A stretch of 36,756 nucleotides of DNA from an uncultured bacterium (GCA_947063875.1 CAMSTY010000037.1:1-36756); one strand, 5' to 3'; positions 8,971 through 18,250 are shown, counted from the stretch's first letter. Notes: generated by a model from the letters alone, not told the origin. A program made the numbers and translations.

Positions 8971-10602
8971 TTGATCAATCTTATCGGAACAAGAAAGTCG
9001 GCAGGAAAGAGAAGCTTTGCGGGATATGGTTTGGGAACAGTGATACTGGTTGTGGGAATGGCCGTCAGCCTGGCCGGATGTGATGAACAGCAGATAGAAG
9101 AGACAGAGACTACCGTGCAAAAGATTGTGTTGATGGATGAGACGCTGAGTCCGACGGAGGCGGATGAGACCGTTATGGCTTTGACGCCGGATGGCCCGCT
9201 TCTGCCTTCGGTGGAGGGGGTATCGGCAGAATATACCGATCCGATTCCGGATTATCTGCGTCCGGGGATGCAGCATCCGGTAGTGGTGCAGCTGCAGGAG
9301 CGTCTGATGATGTTGGGATTTATGGATACGGATGAACCTACGGACCTTTACGGCGATGTGACATTGAATGCGGTAAAGATCTATCAGCGTCAGAACAAGC
9401 TGGTGCAGGATGGTGTGATAGGCCCTAATACCTTAAAGGCGATTCTTTCTCCGGATGCCAAGTATTATGCGGCACAGAAGGATGACGACGGAGACGATAT
9501 CGGCAGAATCCAGCAGAGGCTTTATGAACTGGGATATCTGGCAACTGCGGATATGGTGACAGGGCATTTTGGCGACAGCACGGAGACTGCCGTTAAGAGG
9601 ATGCAGGAGGTCAATGAACTGGAGCAGGACGGCAAGGTAGGAAGAAAGACCATGAACCTGCTGTACAGCGAGGAAGTAAAGCCGAATATGCTTTCCTTCG
9701 GTGAGACCAGCGACGTGGTGCTGGCAGCACAGAAGCGTCTGAAACTGTTGGGTTATATGACCTCGGAGCCGGATGGGAATTATGGCAATGATACCGTGAT
9801 GGCAGTCAAGCAGTTCCAGTCCAGAAACGACCAGATAGTAGACGGGTATCTGGGGCCTTCTACCCGGATTGCGCTGAACAGTGACACGGCAGTGCCCAAC
9901 GGACTGAGGCTTGGCGACAATGGGGATACGATTTCCCGGGTACAGGATATGCTGAGTAAACTGGGATATATCCATCCTGGTAATGTCACCGGATATTATG
10001 GGGAGATCACGGAAAATGCGGTGAAACTGTTCCAGCGGACCAACAATCTGTCCGTGGACGGTGCAGTCGGGGCTGAGACAATGGCGATGCTGACGGGGGG
10101 AAGCGCAAAGAAGGCGCCAGCCAATGCCCCACGGCAGACGACAGGCAGTTCCTCTGCAGGGCGGACACAGACGGGCGGAGGCGGCTCATCCTCCAGCAGA
10201 GGAAGCGGAGGCGGGATGCCGAATACCGGAACTGCCAGCGGAAGCGCTAGCGCTCTGATTTCCGTGGCGAAGTCCAAACTGGGATCTCCTTATGTGTGGG
10301 GAGCCAAGGGCCCGAATTCTTTTGACTGTTCCGGTTTTGTTTACTGGTGCCTGAATCAGGTCGGGGTTCGTCAGAGCTATATCACATCATCCGGATGGCG
10401 CAGTGTGGGCCGTTATACGAAGATCAGCAGTTTTTCCAATCTGCGGGCGGGAGATATTATCGTCGTCAGCGGCCATGTGGGGATTGTGGCGGAAGGCGGT
10501 ACCGTGGTGGATGCCTCTTCCGGTAATGGCAGAGTGGTACATCGTTCCTTAAGTTCCTGGTGGCAAAAGAATTTTATCTGCGGTTGGCGGATATTTGGAT
10601 GA
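8971..10602 (+). CDS. Lipoprotein NlpC/P60 cell-wall hydrolase with four peptidoglycan-binding repeats
   Basis: 543 residues from a TTG start with AAGGTG about 5 bases upstream; this start gives a complete signal with lipobox SLAGC (Cys37). Four PG_binding_1 repeats follow at roughly 97-160, 175-233, 242-304 and 314-376; each has a QxxLxxLGY-like helix, an aromatic-G turn and a DGxxGxxT end. A Ser/Gly/Thr-rich linker (376-425) leads to an NlpC/P60 domain (427-543) with the catalytic Cys in FDCSGF (453) and His in GHVGI (502). The third polar position, 12 residues after that His, is Asp514 where E. coli Spr has His. The family cleaves D-Glu-dipeptide bonds in stem peptides. Anchoring at the membrane plus four wall-binding repeats suggests a remodelling enzyme spanning membrane and wall. 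Monocistronic, closed by a terminator. Confidence 0.93.
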   Translation: MINLIGTRKSAGKRSFAGYGLGTVILVVGMAVSLAGCDEQQIEETETTVQKIVLMDETLSPTEADETVMALTPDGPLLPSVEGVSAEYTDPIPDYLRPGMQHPVVVQLQERLMMLGFMDTDEPTDLYGDVTLNAVKIYQRQNKLVQDGVIGPNTLKAILSPDAKYYAAQKDDDGDDIGRIQQRLYELGYLATADMVTGHFGDSTETAVKRMQEVNELEQDGKVGRKTMNLLYSEEVKPNMLSFGETSDVVLAAQKRLKLLGYMTSEPDGNYGNDTVMAVKQFQSRNDQIVDGYLGPSTRIALNSDTAVPNGLRLGDNGDTISRVQDMLSKLGYIHPGNVTGYYGEITENAVKLFQRTNNLSVDGAVGAETMAMLTGGSAKKAPANAPRQTTGSSSAGRTQTGGGGSSSSRGSGGGMPNTGTASGSASALISVAKSKLGSPYVWGAKGPNSFDCSGFVYWCLNQVGVRQSYITSSGWRSVGRYTKISSFSNLRAGDIIVVSGHVGIVAEGGTVVDASSGNGRVVHRSLSSWWQKNFICGWRIFG

Positions 10603-10628
10603 TATTTTGAAGCGATAAGATTCTATAT

Positions 10629-10665
10629 AAAAGACAGGGAAGATTATATCCCTGTCTTTTTGCAT
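10629..10665. terminator. Bidirectional terminator between convergent genes
   Basis: Perfect 12-bp stem AAAAGACAGGGA (10629-10640) with TCCCTGTCTTTT (10649-10660), 8-nt loop, T-run on one side and A-run on the other. It lies between the NlpC/P60 gene and the histidine kinase gene, which end towards each other. Confidence 0.93.
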
Positions 10666-10672
10666 GTCTCCA

Positions 10673-12967
10673 TCATTTTTTTACGATCATAAATCCCACG
10701 CGGGCTTTATATAAGTCGCCGTCAACCAGTATTTCAAACGATCCGCCCTGCAGCTTGGTCAGGCTCTGAGCTATGGAAAGCCCCAGTCCACTGCCTTCCG
10801 TAGATCTGGACACATCACCGCGGACAAAACGTTCCGTCAAATCTTCAGAACTGACATTCAGAGGATGTTCAGAGACATTCTTAATTGTGAAGTAAGCATA
10901 TTCGTTTTCGCAGGTGACTTCAGCAAAAACCCTGCTGTGTTCCATAGCATATTTAAATGCGTTGTTATAAAGATTCTCCAGTACACGCCAAAGATGGCGT
11001 CCGTCAGCTTGAATGATAATGCTTTGATCTGGCAGATGGGAAACCAGTTCCAGATTCCTTTCCGCAAATTTTTCTTCAAATTCTCCGTTTGTCTGCCAGA
11101 TCATTTCTACCAGGTCAAGCTGTGTCATTTCCAGCTTCAGGGTACCGGAACTTGCCTTGGAAGCTTCCAGAAGGTCTTCCGTAAGGGTTTTTAAACGCTG
11201 GGATTTCTGTTCCAGAATCTCCAGGTATTCCTGCACTTTTTTGTTCTGGACCTGTTCCCGCTTGATCAGATCCACATAATTGATAATGGATGTCAGAGGG
11301 GTCTTGATATCATGGGAAACATTGGTGATCAGATCCGCTTTTAAACGTTCGCTTTTTACTTTTTCCTGCAGAGCACGTTCGAGGCCTGTGCCAATCCGGT
11401 TAATCATTTTGGCAGTTGCCAGTTCTTTGCCGGACAACCCTTCCAGTCCCATCTGATAAGAAGTGTCGCCGCCGGCAATTTTGGCGATGGCATCCGCGAT
11501 TTTATCTTCCTGCCTGGTGGATAAAAACATTTTCTGAAAAGTAAGGTAATCGACCGTCAGTAAAGAAAACGCCAGCAGTACAAGTCCCCATTTGGCGGTA
11601 GGATGCGACCAACGGCAGACGGTCAGTAAAAACAGTGCGGCTCCGACAAACTGCACCAGCACAAAGGCGATAAATACGCAAAACAGACGATAGCTGAACG
11701 AACGATAGATAAAATACTGATCAATATTTTGCAGGATATGAAAAGTAAGGCTGTTTGACCAAAGCTGGTGACATTTATAACGGCGTAGCAGACTGAAGCC
11801 GGCAATAATTACACATCCATAAATGATGACAGCGGTGATCATTCGCTCCCCATAGGCCCAAGAAGATTCTGTTACCAGCAAATGTAAGATACGGTAACCG
11901 ATTTTTTCGCCCAGAAACAAGACAAACATTGTAAAAATTCCGGCGAGGACAATGAAGCATTCCGTGTAAATCAGGTCAAAACCGGAAAGAGAGAGGAGGG
12001 CGTAATTTTTATTCTTATATCCGGAGACCAGAACCAGATAATACAGGGTAACCAGACAACCGATTATGCCGATTGCCAGGCCCAGAAGTCCTTCCAAAAT
12101 GTGTGCGCGCAGCTGTCGGTAAAGAGCGGCATTTTCTGCATAGATATCATCTGCAGCATAGCTGGTATCTACGGCGGCTATCACATAATAATGATCCGCG
12201 TCGTAAAAATTATTTTTTTCCATAGAGGCGGTCATGTTGACCGGAAGCTCCAAAAGATTGGTTTCTATGATGGCGGAATCGCTGTCCAGGTAACAATACG
12301 CGCCCATTTGCCGAAGCTGTGTCAGGGGCATGTCCCCCGCGTTTGAATATAAAAGCTGTTCGCTTCCATTTTCATACAGAATGCGGAAATACATGTTGGA
12401 GGGATTGGCGATCATCCGATAATAAACTTTGTAGTAGGAACCGAGACAGTTTAAAACTTCTCGGGATAACTCGAGAAGCGAGGTATAGGCATCTCCAGGT
12501 TCAGTGATTTGCTGGTCCGTCATATAAGCGCGCCAGTTGATGCGGTAATCCTTGGCAGTGGCGGCGTTATCGTATACCAGCAAATCGCTGGAAACGTCGA
12601 AGTCACTGTTTAAATAGAATCCTTGGCTGCGTGCATAGCGGAGTACTTCTTCCAGAGTATAGATGATCTCCGGCCCGTCTCCGCGGCTGACTGAGAACAT
12701 CTGGCTGGAAAGATCCAATAAACCATCTTCCTCGAAGACATCCCGGTAAGAAGCATAGCGGAAAATGCTGTCCAGATCTTTCTGAAACTGTACCATAAAC
12801 TGTGGGGAATCCTCATAGGAGCGGTCGCGCAGCCAGGAGAGTCCGGACCCGGAGTCGGCATTCAGATACATAATGCTGAGCCCTCCGAGAGCCAGGGTCA
12901 GGAAGATCAGGTGCAGCAAAACGGCAATATTCTTTTTGATCAGCAATGAGTAGTCTTTGAATTTCAT
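10673..12967 (-). CDS. Sensor histidine kinase with large multi-helix membrane sensor
   Basis: 764 residues. TM1 is at about 13-34, an extracytoplasmic domain spans about 35-287, then further membrane helices lie near 288-313, 328-352, 375-394, 425-450 and 459-475. The cytosolic part has a HAMP-like linker (486-540), a HisKA domain with phospho-acceptor His552 in NVSHDIKTP, and a HATPase domain with N box LENLYNNAFKY (663-673), F-like ERFVRGD and G box GSGLGLSIA (725-733). It would phosphorylate the response regulator encoded 8 bases upstream. RBS AGGAGC is visible. No transporter or resistance gene is adjacent, so the signal cannot be guessed. Confidence 0.93.
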   Translation of the reverse strand: MKFKDYSLLIKKNIAVLLHLIFLTLALGGLSIMYLNADSGSGLSWLRDRSYEDSPQFMVQFQKDLDSIFRYASYRDVFEEDGLLDLSSQMFSVSRGDGPEIIYTLEEVLRYARSQGFYLNSDFDVSSDLLVYDNAATAKDYRINWRAYMTDQQITEPGDAYTSLLELSREVLNCLGSYYKVYYRMIANPSNMYFRILYENGSEQLLYSNAGDMPLTQLRQMGAYCYLDSDSAIIETNLLELPVNMTASMEKNNFYDADHYYVIAAVDTSYAADDIYAENAALYRQLRAHILEGLLGLAIGIIGCLVTLYYLVLVSGYKNKNYALLSLSGFDLIYTECFIVLAGIFTMFVLFLGEKIGYRILHLLVTESSWAYGERMITAVIIYGCVIIAGFSLLRRYKCHQLWSNSLTFHILQNIDQYFIYRSFSYRLFCVFIAFVLVQFVGAALFLLTVCRWSHPTAKWGLVLLAFSLLTVDYLTFQKMFLSTRQEDKIADAIAKIAGGDTSYQMGLEGLSGKELATAKMINRIGTGLERALQEKVKSERLKADLITNVSHDIKTPLTSIINYVDLIKREQVQNKKVQEYLEILEQKSQRLKTLTEDLLEASKASSGTLKLEMTQLDLVEMIWQTNGEFEEKFAERNLELVSHLPDQSIIIQADGRHLWRVLENLYNNAFKYAMEHSRVFAEVTCENEYAYFTIKNVSEHPLNVSSEDLTERFVRGDVSRSTEGSGLGLSIAQSLTKLQGGSFEILVDGDLYKARVGFMIVKK

Positions 12968-12975
12968 AGCAGCTC

Positions 12976-13671
12976 CTACTGTTTTTCAATCTTGTAGCCG
13001 ACGCCCCACACTACTTTCAGATAGCGGGGTTCCCGGGGATTAATTTCAATCTTTTCCCGGATGTGCCGGATATGAACAGCTACGGTATTGTCAGCGCCGA
13101 TGGCTTCCTCATTCCAGATCTGTTCGTAAATTTCATCGATGGAGAATACTTTCCCTGCATTTTTAACGAGTAAAAGCAGAATGTTGTACTCAATGGGGGT
13201 CAGCTTAATGGGATCGTCGTCCACCCATACTTCTTTGGTGTCATCATTGATCGTAAGTCCGCCGCACTTGTAAGTCTGGTCGTTGGCCTGCTGACTCATA
13301 TTACCGAGTTGGGTATAGCGGCGCAGCTGGGACTTGACCCGGGCAACCAGTTCCAGGGGACTGAATGGCTTAGACAAATAATCATCTGCGCCGATATTCA
13401 ACCCCAGGATTTTGTCCGTGTCTTCCGATTTGGCGGAAAGGATGATGATGGGGATGCTGCTGGTTTCACGAACCTTTAAGGTAGTGCGGATTCCATCCAG
13501 CCCCGGCATCATTACGTCTACGATCATAAGGTCAGCCGGCTGGCTTTCCAGAATTTCCAGAGCCTCATATCCGTCATAGGCTTTTATCACCTGGAACCCT
13601 TCGCCGGTCAGATATATGTCAATCGCATCCACGATCTGTTTATCATCATCACATACTAAAATTGTCTGCAT
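12976..13671 (-). CDS. OmpR-family response regulator
   Basis: 231 residues. Receiver domain: acidic pocket CDDD (8-10), phospho-acceptor Asp52 in LMIVDVMMPG, switch Ser79 in IILSAKS, and Lys101 in LSKPFSP. The C-terminal part is a winged helix of the OmpR/PhoB type (KLTPIEYNILLLLVKNAGKV, then DNTVAVHIRHIREKIE, ending VWGVGYKIE). It is the partner of the kinase downstream, 8 bases away. Start fixed by AAAGGAGC; a promoter lies about 53 bases upstream. Confidence 0.95.
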   Translation of the reverse strand: MQTILVCDDDKQIVDAIDIYLTGEGFQVIKAYDGYEALEILESQPADLMIVDVMMPGLDGIRTTLKVRETSSIPIIILSAKSEDTDKILGLNIGADDYLSKPFSPLELVARVKSQLRRYTQLGNMSQQANDQTYKCGGLTINDDTKEVWVDDDPIKLTPIEYNILLLLVKNAGKVFSIDEIYEQIWNEEAIGADNTVAVHIRHIREKIEINPREPRYLKVVWGVGYKIEKQ

Positions 13672-13724
13672 AATCCTCGCTCCTTTTTGATGGATTTTTC
13701 CTTTGACTTTTCGCTTATGTAAAT

Positions 13725-13753
13725 AGTATACAACAAAAGAGACCTCGCCGCAA
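13725..13753 (-). promoter_or_regulatory. Promoter of the two-component operon
   Basis: On the minus strand TTGCGG (13748-13753), 17-bp spacer, TATACT (13725-13730). The -35 box falls within the terminator hairpin of the upstream APH-like gene. Confidence 0.6.
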
Positions 13754-13764
13754 TCGGCAAGGCC
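13731..13764 (-). terminator. Terminator of the APH-like kinase gene
   Basis: On the minus strand a 10-bp stem (arms 13755-13764 and 13741-13750, two G-U pairs) with loop ATTG, followed by TCTTTTGTTG. It ends the gene that stops at 13787 and overlaps the promoter of the response regulator. Confidence 0.75.
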
Positions 13765-13786
13765 CCTTCAATGGAAAAAAATCGGT

Positions 13787-14539
13787 TTATTGGTAATCGC
13801 AGATATCTACCCATTTATGAAGAAGTTCTGCTTCCTCCGGGCGGTGTTTGGTCAGCTGTGCGGCAGCTACCAGCGGCAGCCACTGCTGTACATAGCGCCG
13901 GTCAGTTTCAGTCTTTTCGCAGAACAATTCCATATACTTATCTGCCCATTCCTGATCTTCCAGGCAAAGCAGCAGGTACGTACGGGCGGCGTCTGCACTG
14001 GCGTTGCCCTGAGTCGCATGAACCCAGTCCAGTACATACATGTCGCCATCGTTAGTTACGATGATATTGCTGGGCTGAAAATCTCCGTGGCACAGCTTTA
14101 CGTGTTTGGGCATACCGTCCAATCTGGTCAGGAGGTCATAACGATTGACAGAGTTTAATCCTTCCGCGTCAGAAATCTGCCGGATCATCTTGTCTTTCAG
14201 CTTGTTCAGTAAGGGGCAGACCTTGGAATGAATTGCCAACTGTAAGTCAACCATCTGCTCCATGTACTCATCCAGCTTATCCGGATTCTCATCCATCAGC
14301 TGTTTGAGGGTTTTGCCGTCAATGAAGTCTTTGGTAATGGACCAGCAGCCGTCCTCGTCAACAGAAACTGCCAGGGTTGCGGGGATATTAATATCGCCGA
14401 TTTCTTCCACCCGGGCGCTGATTAAAGCCTCATTTAATACTTCTGCTTTGGGAAATCCCTTACAGAAAGATTTGATTGCCTTGTCGCCATCGCGGTAGAC
14501 GCTTTTGGTCGCATTTTTGGATATTAACTCTCTTGCCAT
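13787..14539 (-). CDS. Aminoglycoside phosphotransferase (APH)-fold kinase
   Basis: 250 residues from the ATG at 14539, chosen because AAGGAGAG lies 6 bases upstream; an open frame continues 13 codons further but has no such site. The C-terminal lobe has the APH/choline-kinase catalytic motif HGDFQPSNI (His151, Asp153, Asn158) and the Mg-binding Asp171 in VLDWVHATQG. The N-lobe is short, with a Lys-rich strand (RDGDKAIKSF). Members phosphorylate small molecules such as sugars, choline, antibiotics or thiamine. Nothing nearby points to the substrate, and a housekeeping small-molecule kinase is more likely than drug resistance. Transcribed alone between its own promoter and terminator. Confidence 0.85.
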   Translation of the reverse strand: MARELISKNATKSVYRDGDKAIKSFCKGFPKAEVLNEALISARVEEIGDINIPATLAVSVDEDGCWSITKDFIDGKTLKQLMDENPDKLDEYMEQMVDLQLAIHSKVCPLLNKLKDKMIRQISDAEGLNSVNRYDLLTRLDGMPKHVKLCHGDFQPSNIIVTNDGDMYVLDWVHATQGNASADAARTYLLLCLEDQEWADKYMELFCEKTETDRRYVQQWLPLVAAAQLTKHRPEEAELLHKWVDICDYQ

Positions 14540-14593
14540 ACATAACTCTCCTTCCTTTTTTTGTTGCGGATATACCAATAGCCGATCAACTTT

Positions 14594-14622
14594 ATTTTAC
14601 TACAAACTGGGTAGAATGTCAC
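14594..14622 (-). promoter_or_regulatory. Promoter of the APH-like kinase gene
   Basis: On the minus strand GTGACA (14617-14622), 17-bp spacer, TAAAAT (14594-14599), about 55 bases before the ATG. Both boxes are 5/6 to consensus. Confidence 0.7.
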
Positions 14623-14729
14623 TTGTTTTTTTGATAAATTTTTAACAAAATCTTATTCGACAATTGTGACTTTTATGATTTATTGGCAGTCCCATGGCTT
14701 GGCGAACTGCCGATAAGCGATATGGCCGG

Positions 14730-16646
14730 TCAGGTAAAACGCAGGATTGCAGTGCCGTAAGCACTAAGGGGCAGCTTGATTGAGTAAGGCTGCCCATCGC
14801 AAGCCTCTTTGACGGCACGTATCACCGGCGGTTTTTCAGACGGCTGGTACAGGCCATGCTGATTGTCCAGCAGTAATGTGTAATTGCCCTTTTGCGGTAC
14901 TCCCAGGCAATAGTCCGGACGTTCTACCGGTGTAAAATTGCAGACAAATATCAGGCTCTTCTTATGGTCCTTTGCCCGCCTCATAAAGCTGAAAATGCTG
15001 CGGTCGGCATCGTCGGCATTGATCCATTGAAAACCGTCCCAGTCCTCATCCGCCTCATACATGGCCGGATATTTCTGATAAATGTGCAGCAGGTCGCGAA
15101 CATAACTTTGGAGGTTTTTGTGCTCTTCCTCTTCGGTTAAATACCAGTCCAGACTAACCTTTTCATCCCATTCATGCAGTTGCCCGAAATCCTGACCCAT
15201 GAACAGAAGCTTTTTGCCCGGGTGGCCAAACATAAAGGTATAGCCTGCCTTCAGGTTGGCAAATTTATCGACATGATACCCTGGCATCTTATTAATCATG
15301 GAACATTTTAAGTGGACAACTTCATCGTGGGACAGTACCAGAATAAAGTTTTCGCTGGTAAAATAGGTCAGGCCAAAAGTCATCTTATTGTGGTTGTATT
15401 TGCGGAAATAGGGGTCCAGCTTCATGTATTCCAGAAAATCATGCATCCATCCCATATTCCATTTGAAGGTAAAACCCAGTCCGTTGTCTTTGGGATCGTG
15501 GGTGACAGCCGGCCAGGCAGTCGATTCTTCGGCGATGACGATGGCGCCCTGGCCGCGGGTTTTTACAATACTGTTCAGATGACGGAAAAATTCAATGGCT
15601 TCCAGATTCTGGTTGCCTCCGTATTTGTTGGCCAGCCATTGGCCATCCCTCCGGCCATAGTCCAGGTACAGCATGGAAGCGACAGCATCCACTCGCAGTC
15701 CGTCAACATGGAATTCCTTGATCCAATAGAGGGCATTGGCAATAAGGAAATTGGTAACCTCGTGTTTTTCATAGTCAAAAACCTTGGTGCCCCAGTCCGG
15801 ATGCTCTCCTTTGCGGGGGTCGGCATATTCATAAAGGGGTTGCCCGTCAAAATCTGCCAGTCCGTGGGCATCTCGCGGGAAATGTGCAGGAACCCAGTCC
15901 AGAATCACTCCGATCCCCTTTTTATGTAGGTAATTCACAAAGTACATGAATTCCTTTGGGTCGCCATAGCGGGAAGTGGGGGCATAATATCCGGTAACCT
16001 GATAACCCCAGGAACCGTCATAGGGATGTTCGGCAATGCCGATCAGTTCCACATGGGTATATCCCATGTCTTTTACGTAATCAGCCAGTTCATGGGCAGC
16101 TTCTTTGTAAGTATAGTATCCTTCTTTTTCCGGCCGGTTTTTTTTCTTCCAGGACCCAAGATGGACTTCATAGATGCTCATGGGAGATTCCTGGGGAATG
16201 CTTTCCTGGCGTTTTTTCATCCAGGTGGCATCGCCCCATTTAAAACCGGCGAGATCGTCGGTAATCGATGCCGTCCCCGGCCGGTATTCACATTTGAAGG
16301 CATAAGGATCTGCTTTAAAAAGAACTTTTCCGGCAGTGGTTGTGATGGCATATTTGTATAATTCTCCTGTGCCAAGTTCAGGGACAAAACACTCATAGAT
16401 GCCGGAAGTTTCCAGCGCTTTCATAGGATTGGCTTCCGGGTCCCAGCGGTTAAAATCGCCGACCACACTGACAGAGGCAGCATGAGGAGCCCAGACAGCA
16501 AAATAAATGCCGCTTTTTCCTTTGTAGGTCATGGGATGCGCACCCAGCTTTTCATAAATCTCGTAATGAGTGCCATTACCGAACAGGTAGCGGTCCATCT
16601 CGCTGATGATGCCGGTTCCTGCCTGTCTTTTGTTTTTGCCAGCCAT
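14730..16646 (-). CDS. glgB: 1,4-alpha-glucan branching enzyme
   Basis: 638 residues. N-terminal CBM48-like domain (about 25-125, WAPHAASVSVVGDFNRWDP), then a GH13 barrel with the GlgB signature HPYDGSWGYQVTGYYAPTSR (207-226). The catalytic triad is visible: nucleophile Asp320 in GLRVDAVASMLY, acid/base Glu373 in VIAEESTAWP, and Asp441 in LSHDEVVH. The C-terminal beta domain is complete. It makes alpha-1,6 branches in glycogen. The ATG is one base after the stop of the GH13 gene (TAATATG), and its RBS GGAGG is inside that gene, so the two are coupled. No glgA or glgC is in the window. Confidence 0.96.
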   Translation of the reverse strand: MAGKNKRQAGTGIISEMDRYLFGNGTHYEIYEKLGAHPMTYKGKSGIYFAVWAPHAASVSVVGDFNRWDPEANPMKALETSGIYECFVPELGTGELYKYAITTTAGKVLFKADPYAFKCEYRPGTASITDDLAGFKWGDATWMKKRQESIPQESPMSIYEVHLGSWKKKNRPEKEGYYTYKEAAHELADYVKDMGYTHVELIGIAEHPYDGSWGYQVTGYYAPTSRYGDPKEFMYFVNYLHKKGIGVILDWVPAHFPRDAHGLADFDGQPLYEYADPRKGEHPDWGTKVFDYEKHEVTNFLIANALYWIKEFHVDGLRVDAVASMLYLDYGRRDGQWLANKYGGNQNLEAIEFFRHLNSIVKTRGQGAIVIAEESTAWPAVTHDPKDNGLGFTFKWNMGWMHDFLEYMKLDPYFRKYNHNKMTFGLTYFTSENFILVLSHDEVVHLKCSMINKMPGYHVDKFANLKAGYTFMFGHPGKKLLFMGQDFGQLHEWDEKVSLDWYLTEEEEHKNLQSYVRDLLHIYQKYPAMYEADEDWDGFQWINADDADRSIFSFMRRAKDHKKSLIFVCNFTPVERPDYCLGVPQKGNYTLLLDNQHGLYQPSEKPPVIRAVKEACDGQPYSIKLPLSAYGTAILRFT

Positions 16647-16647
16647 A

Positions 16648-17991
16648 TTATTGATCCTCCATGATCTTCAGGACAACTCCCTCGTTGCCTGATAATGTGA
16701 TAGAAAGCCTGCCGTCTTTTATGGGAATCATGGAACTATCCATCAGATTCTCGGCAGAAGATGCCCCGATGGGAACGGGTATCGATAAATCGGCGGGTTG
16801 ATCATCATTGTTGGCGGCAGTAATGACTACAGACCCTTTCGCGTGGCGGGCAAACGCATACTGACGGTTGGTCAACAGAAGTTCCTGATAGCGACCGCCG
16901 GCAAATTCCGGCTGGGCCGTATGGATATGGGCCAGTTCAGTGACAAAATCCGTCAGATCACAATGCAGGTCCTTGCTGTCTGACATGGCAATCTGCGGGC
17001 GCAATTCCGTATCGCTGTAGTTGGTGCGCATGCCTTCTATCCCCCATTCTCCGCCGTAATAAATGGAAGGGATGCCGGGTAAAGTAAATAAGAGCAGGTA
17101 GGCAAGCGGCAAATGTGATTTTAACTTCAGTTTGCTGGCAATCCGGTTTTCATCGTGATTGTCCACGAAGGTATAGAGTTTGGTGCCAATGGCCTCCAGA
17201 CGCCGTACGTTGTGGGCAATTTCAAAGAAATTATGGTCATTCAGTCCGGAATATAAGCTTTTATGTAGCTCATAATTCGTGACAGAATGGAGCATCTCCG
17301 GATTGACCCAGCGGGAATAATCCCCATGGATGACTTCTCCCATCAGCCAGAAATCTTCCTTCATATTGCTGGTCTGCTGACGCAGTTCCTTCATAAACTG
17401 AAAATCCAGTACATTGGCGCAGTCTAAACGAATGCCGTCGATGTCAAAGGTATCGATCCAGAAGCGGATTACATCAAAGAGATACTCTTTTACCTGCGGA
17501 TTCTGCAGATTCAGGCAGGGGAGTTCATAATGTCCCTGCCAGGCATCATAGCCAAAGGAATCTCCCAAGGGACTCCGCCAGCCAAAATTGACGCCTTTAT
17601 ACCAGCTGGTATAGGGGGAAGAGGCTCCTTTTTGCTGAATATCTTTAAAAGCAAAAAATTCGCGGCCGGTATGGTTGAATACGCCGTCAACAACCACGCG
17701 GATACCAGCTTTATGGCATAATTTCACGAAATGGGAAAAGTCCTCGTTGGTTCCCAGGCGGCGGTCTGTCAGCTTATAGTCACGGGTGTCGTAGCCATGG
17801 GAGGACGACTCAAAAAGGGGGCCGATATAGAGGGCGTTGCAGCCTAGCTTTTTCATATGGCCAACCCAAAGATCCAATTCGTCAAAACGTTTGGAAACCG
17901 TGTTTTCGGAATCCTGGTTCTCTTTGGGCGCGCCAGTCATACCCAGTGGATACATGTGGTAAAATACGGCTTTTTCGTACCAAGTGCTCAT
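16648..17991 (-). CDS. Intracellular GH13 alpha-amylase-like glycosidase
   Basis: 447 residues without signal peptide, so cytosolic. The GH13 barrel has conserved DGVFNHTG (102-109), nucleophile Asp190 in GIRLDCAN, acid/base Glu219 in LMGEVIHGD, and Asp280 in FVDNHDENR; the beta domain ends the protein. It is small, with no neopullulanase N-terminal domain. It should cut or transfer alpha-1,4 glucan such as maltodextrin or glycogen; the exact specificity cannot be read. RBS AGGAGG lies 9 bases before the ATG. It lies between the DUF2508 gene and glgB in one operon, so it probably works with glgB in glycogen turnover. Confidence 0.9.
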   Translation of the reverse strand: MSTWYEKAVFYHMYPLGMTGAPKENQDSENTVSKRFDELDLWVGHMKKLGCNALYIGPLFESSSHGYDTRDYKLTDRRLGTNEDFSHFVKLCHKAGIRVVVDGVFNHTGREFFAFKDIQQKGASSPYTSWYKGVNFGWRSPLGDSFGYDAWQGHYELPCLNLQNPQVKEYLFDVIRFWIDTFDIDGIRLDCANVLDFQFMKELRQQTSNMKEDFWLMGEVIHGDYSRWVNPEMLHSVTNYELHKSLYSGLNDHNFFEIAHNVRRLEAIGTKLYTFVDNHDENRIASKLKLKSHLPLAYLLLFTLPGIPSIYYGGEWGIEGMRTNYSDTELRPQIAMSDSKDLHCDLTDFVTELAHIHTAQPEFAGGRYQELLLTNRQYAFARHAKGSVVITAANNDDQPADLSIPVPIGASSAENLMDSSMIPIKDGRLSITLSGNEGVVLKIMEDQ

Positions 17992-18025
17992 TAATGTAAA
18001 CCTCCTGATCGATGCGAGTAATGGA

Positions 18026-18250
18026 TCAGAGCTCCTCTAATAATTTGAAGCGTCTGAGCAGAAACTGATATCGGAGCTGGGCCGCCTTTAATTCGTAGAT
18101 ATAACAGTCGATCAGCGTCGGATCTACTACATGTTCAAAATGATTCCGCGCAGATTCGATTGTGTTCCGGGTGCGGTCAATCTCCTCGATCAGTTCCTGG
18201 TTTTCCGGCGGCAGTTCCTGCTTTCGTCCGGATAAAAATCCTGCTTTCAT
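18026..18250 (-). CDS. DUF2508 (YaaL-like) small protein
   Basis: 74 residues starting MKAGFLSGRKQ. I use the ATG at 18250 because GGAGG lies 5 bases upstream, not the ATG at 18262. It is almost entirely helical and charged (two predicted helices, RTRNTIESARNHFE and YELKAAQLRYQFLLRRFK). The pattern fits DUF2508, a Firmicutes family that includes B. subtilis YaaL, of unknown function. Its link to glucan metabolism is only positional: it is the first gene after the promoter at 18328-18356, followed by GH13 and glgB. Family call from memory. Confidence 0.75.
   Translation of the reverse strand: MKAGFLSGRKQELPPENQELIEEIDRTRNTIESARNHFEHVVDPTLIDCYIYELKAAQLRYQFLLRRFKLLEEL

Noticed and set aside
14640-14729. 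Terminator after glgB
   Set aside because: GGCAGT/ACTGCC pairing exists at about 14684-14712 but the loop is long and the T-run poor; not strong enough to list.
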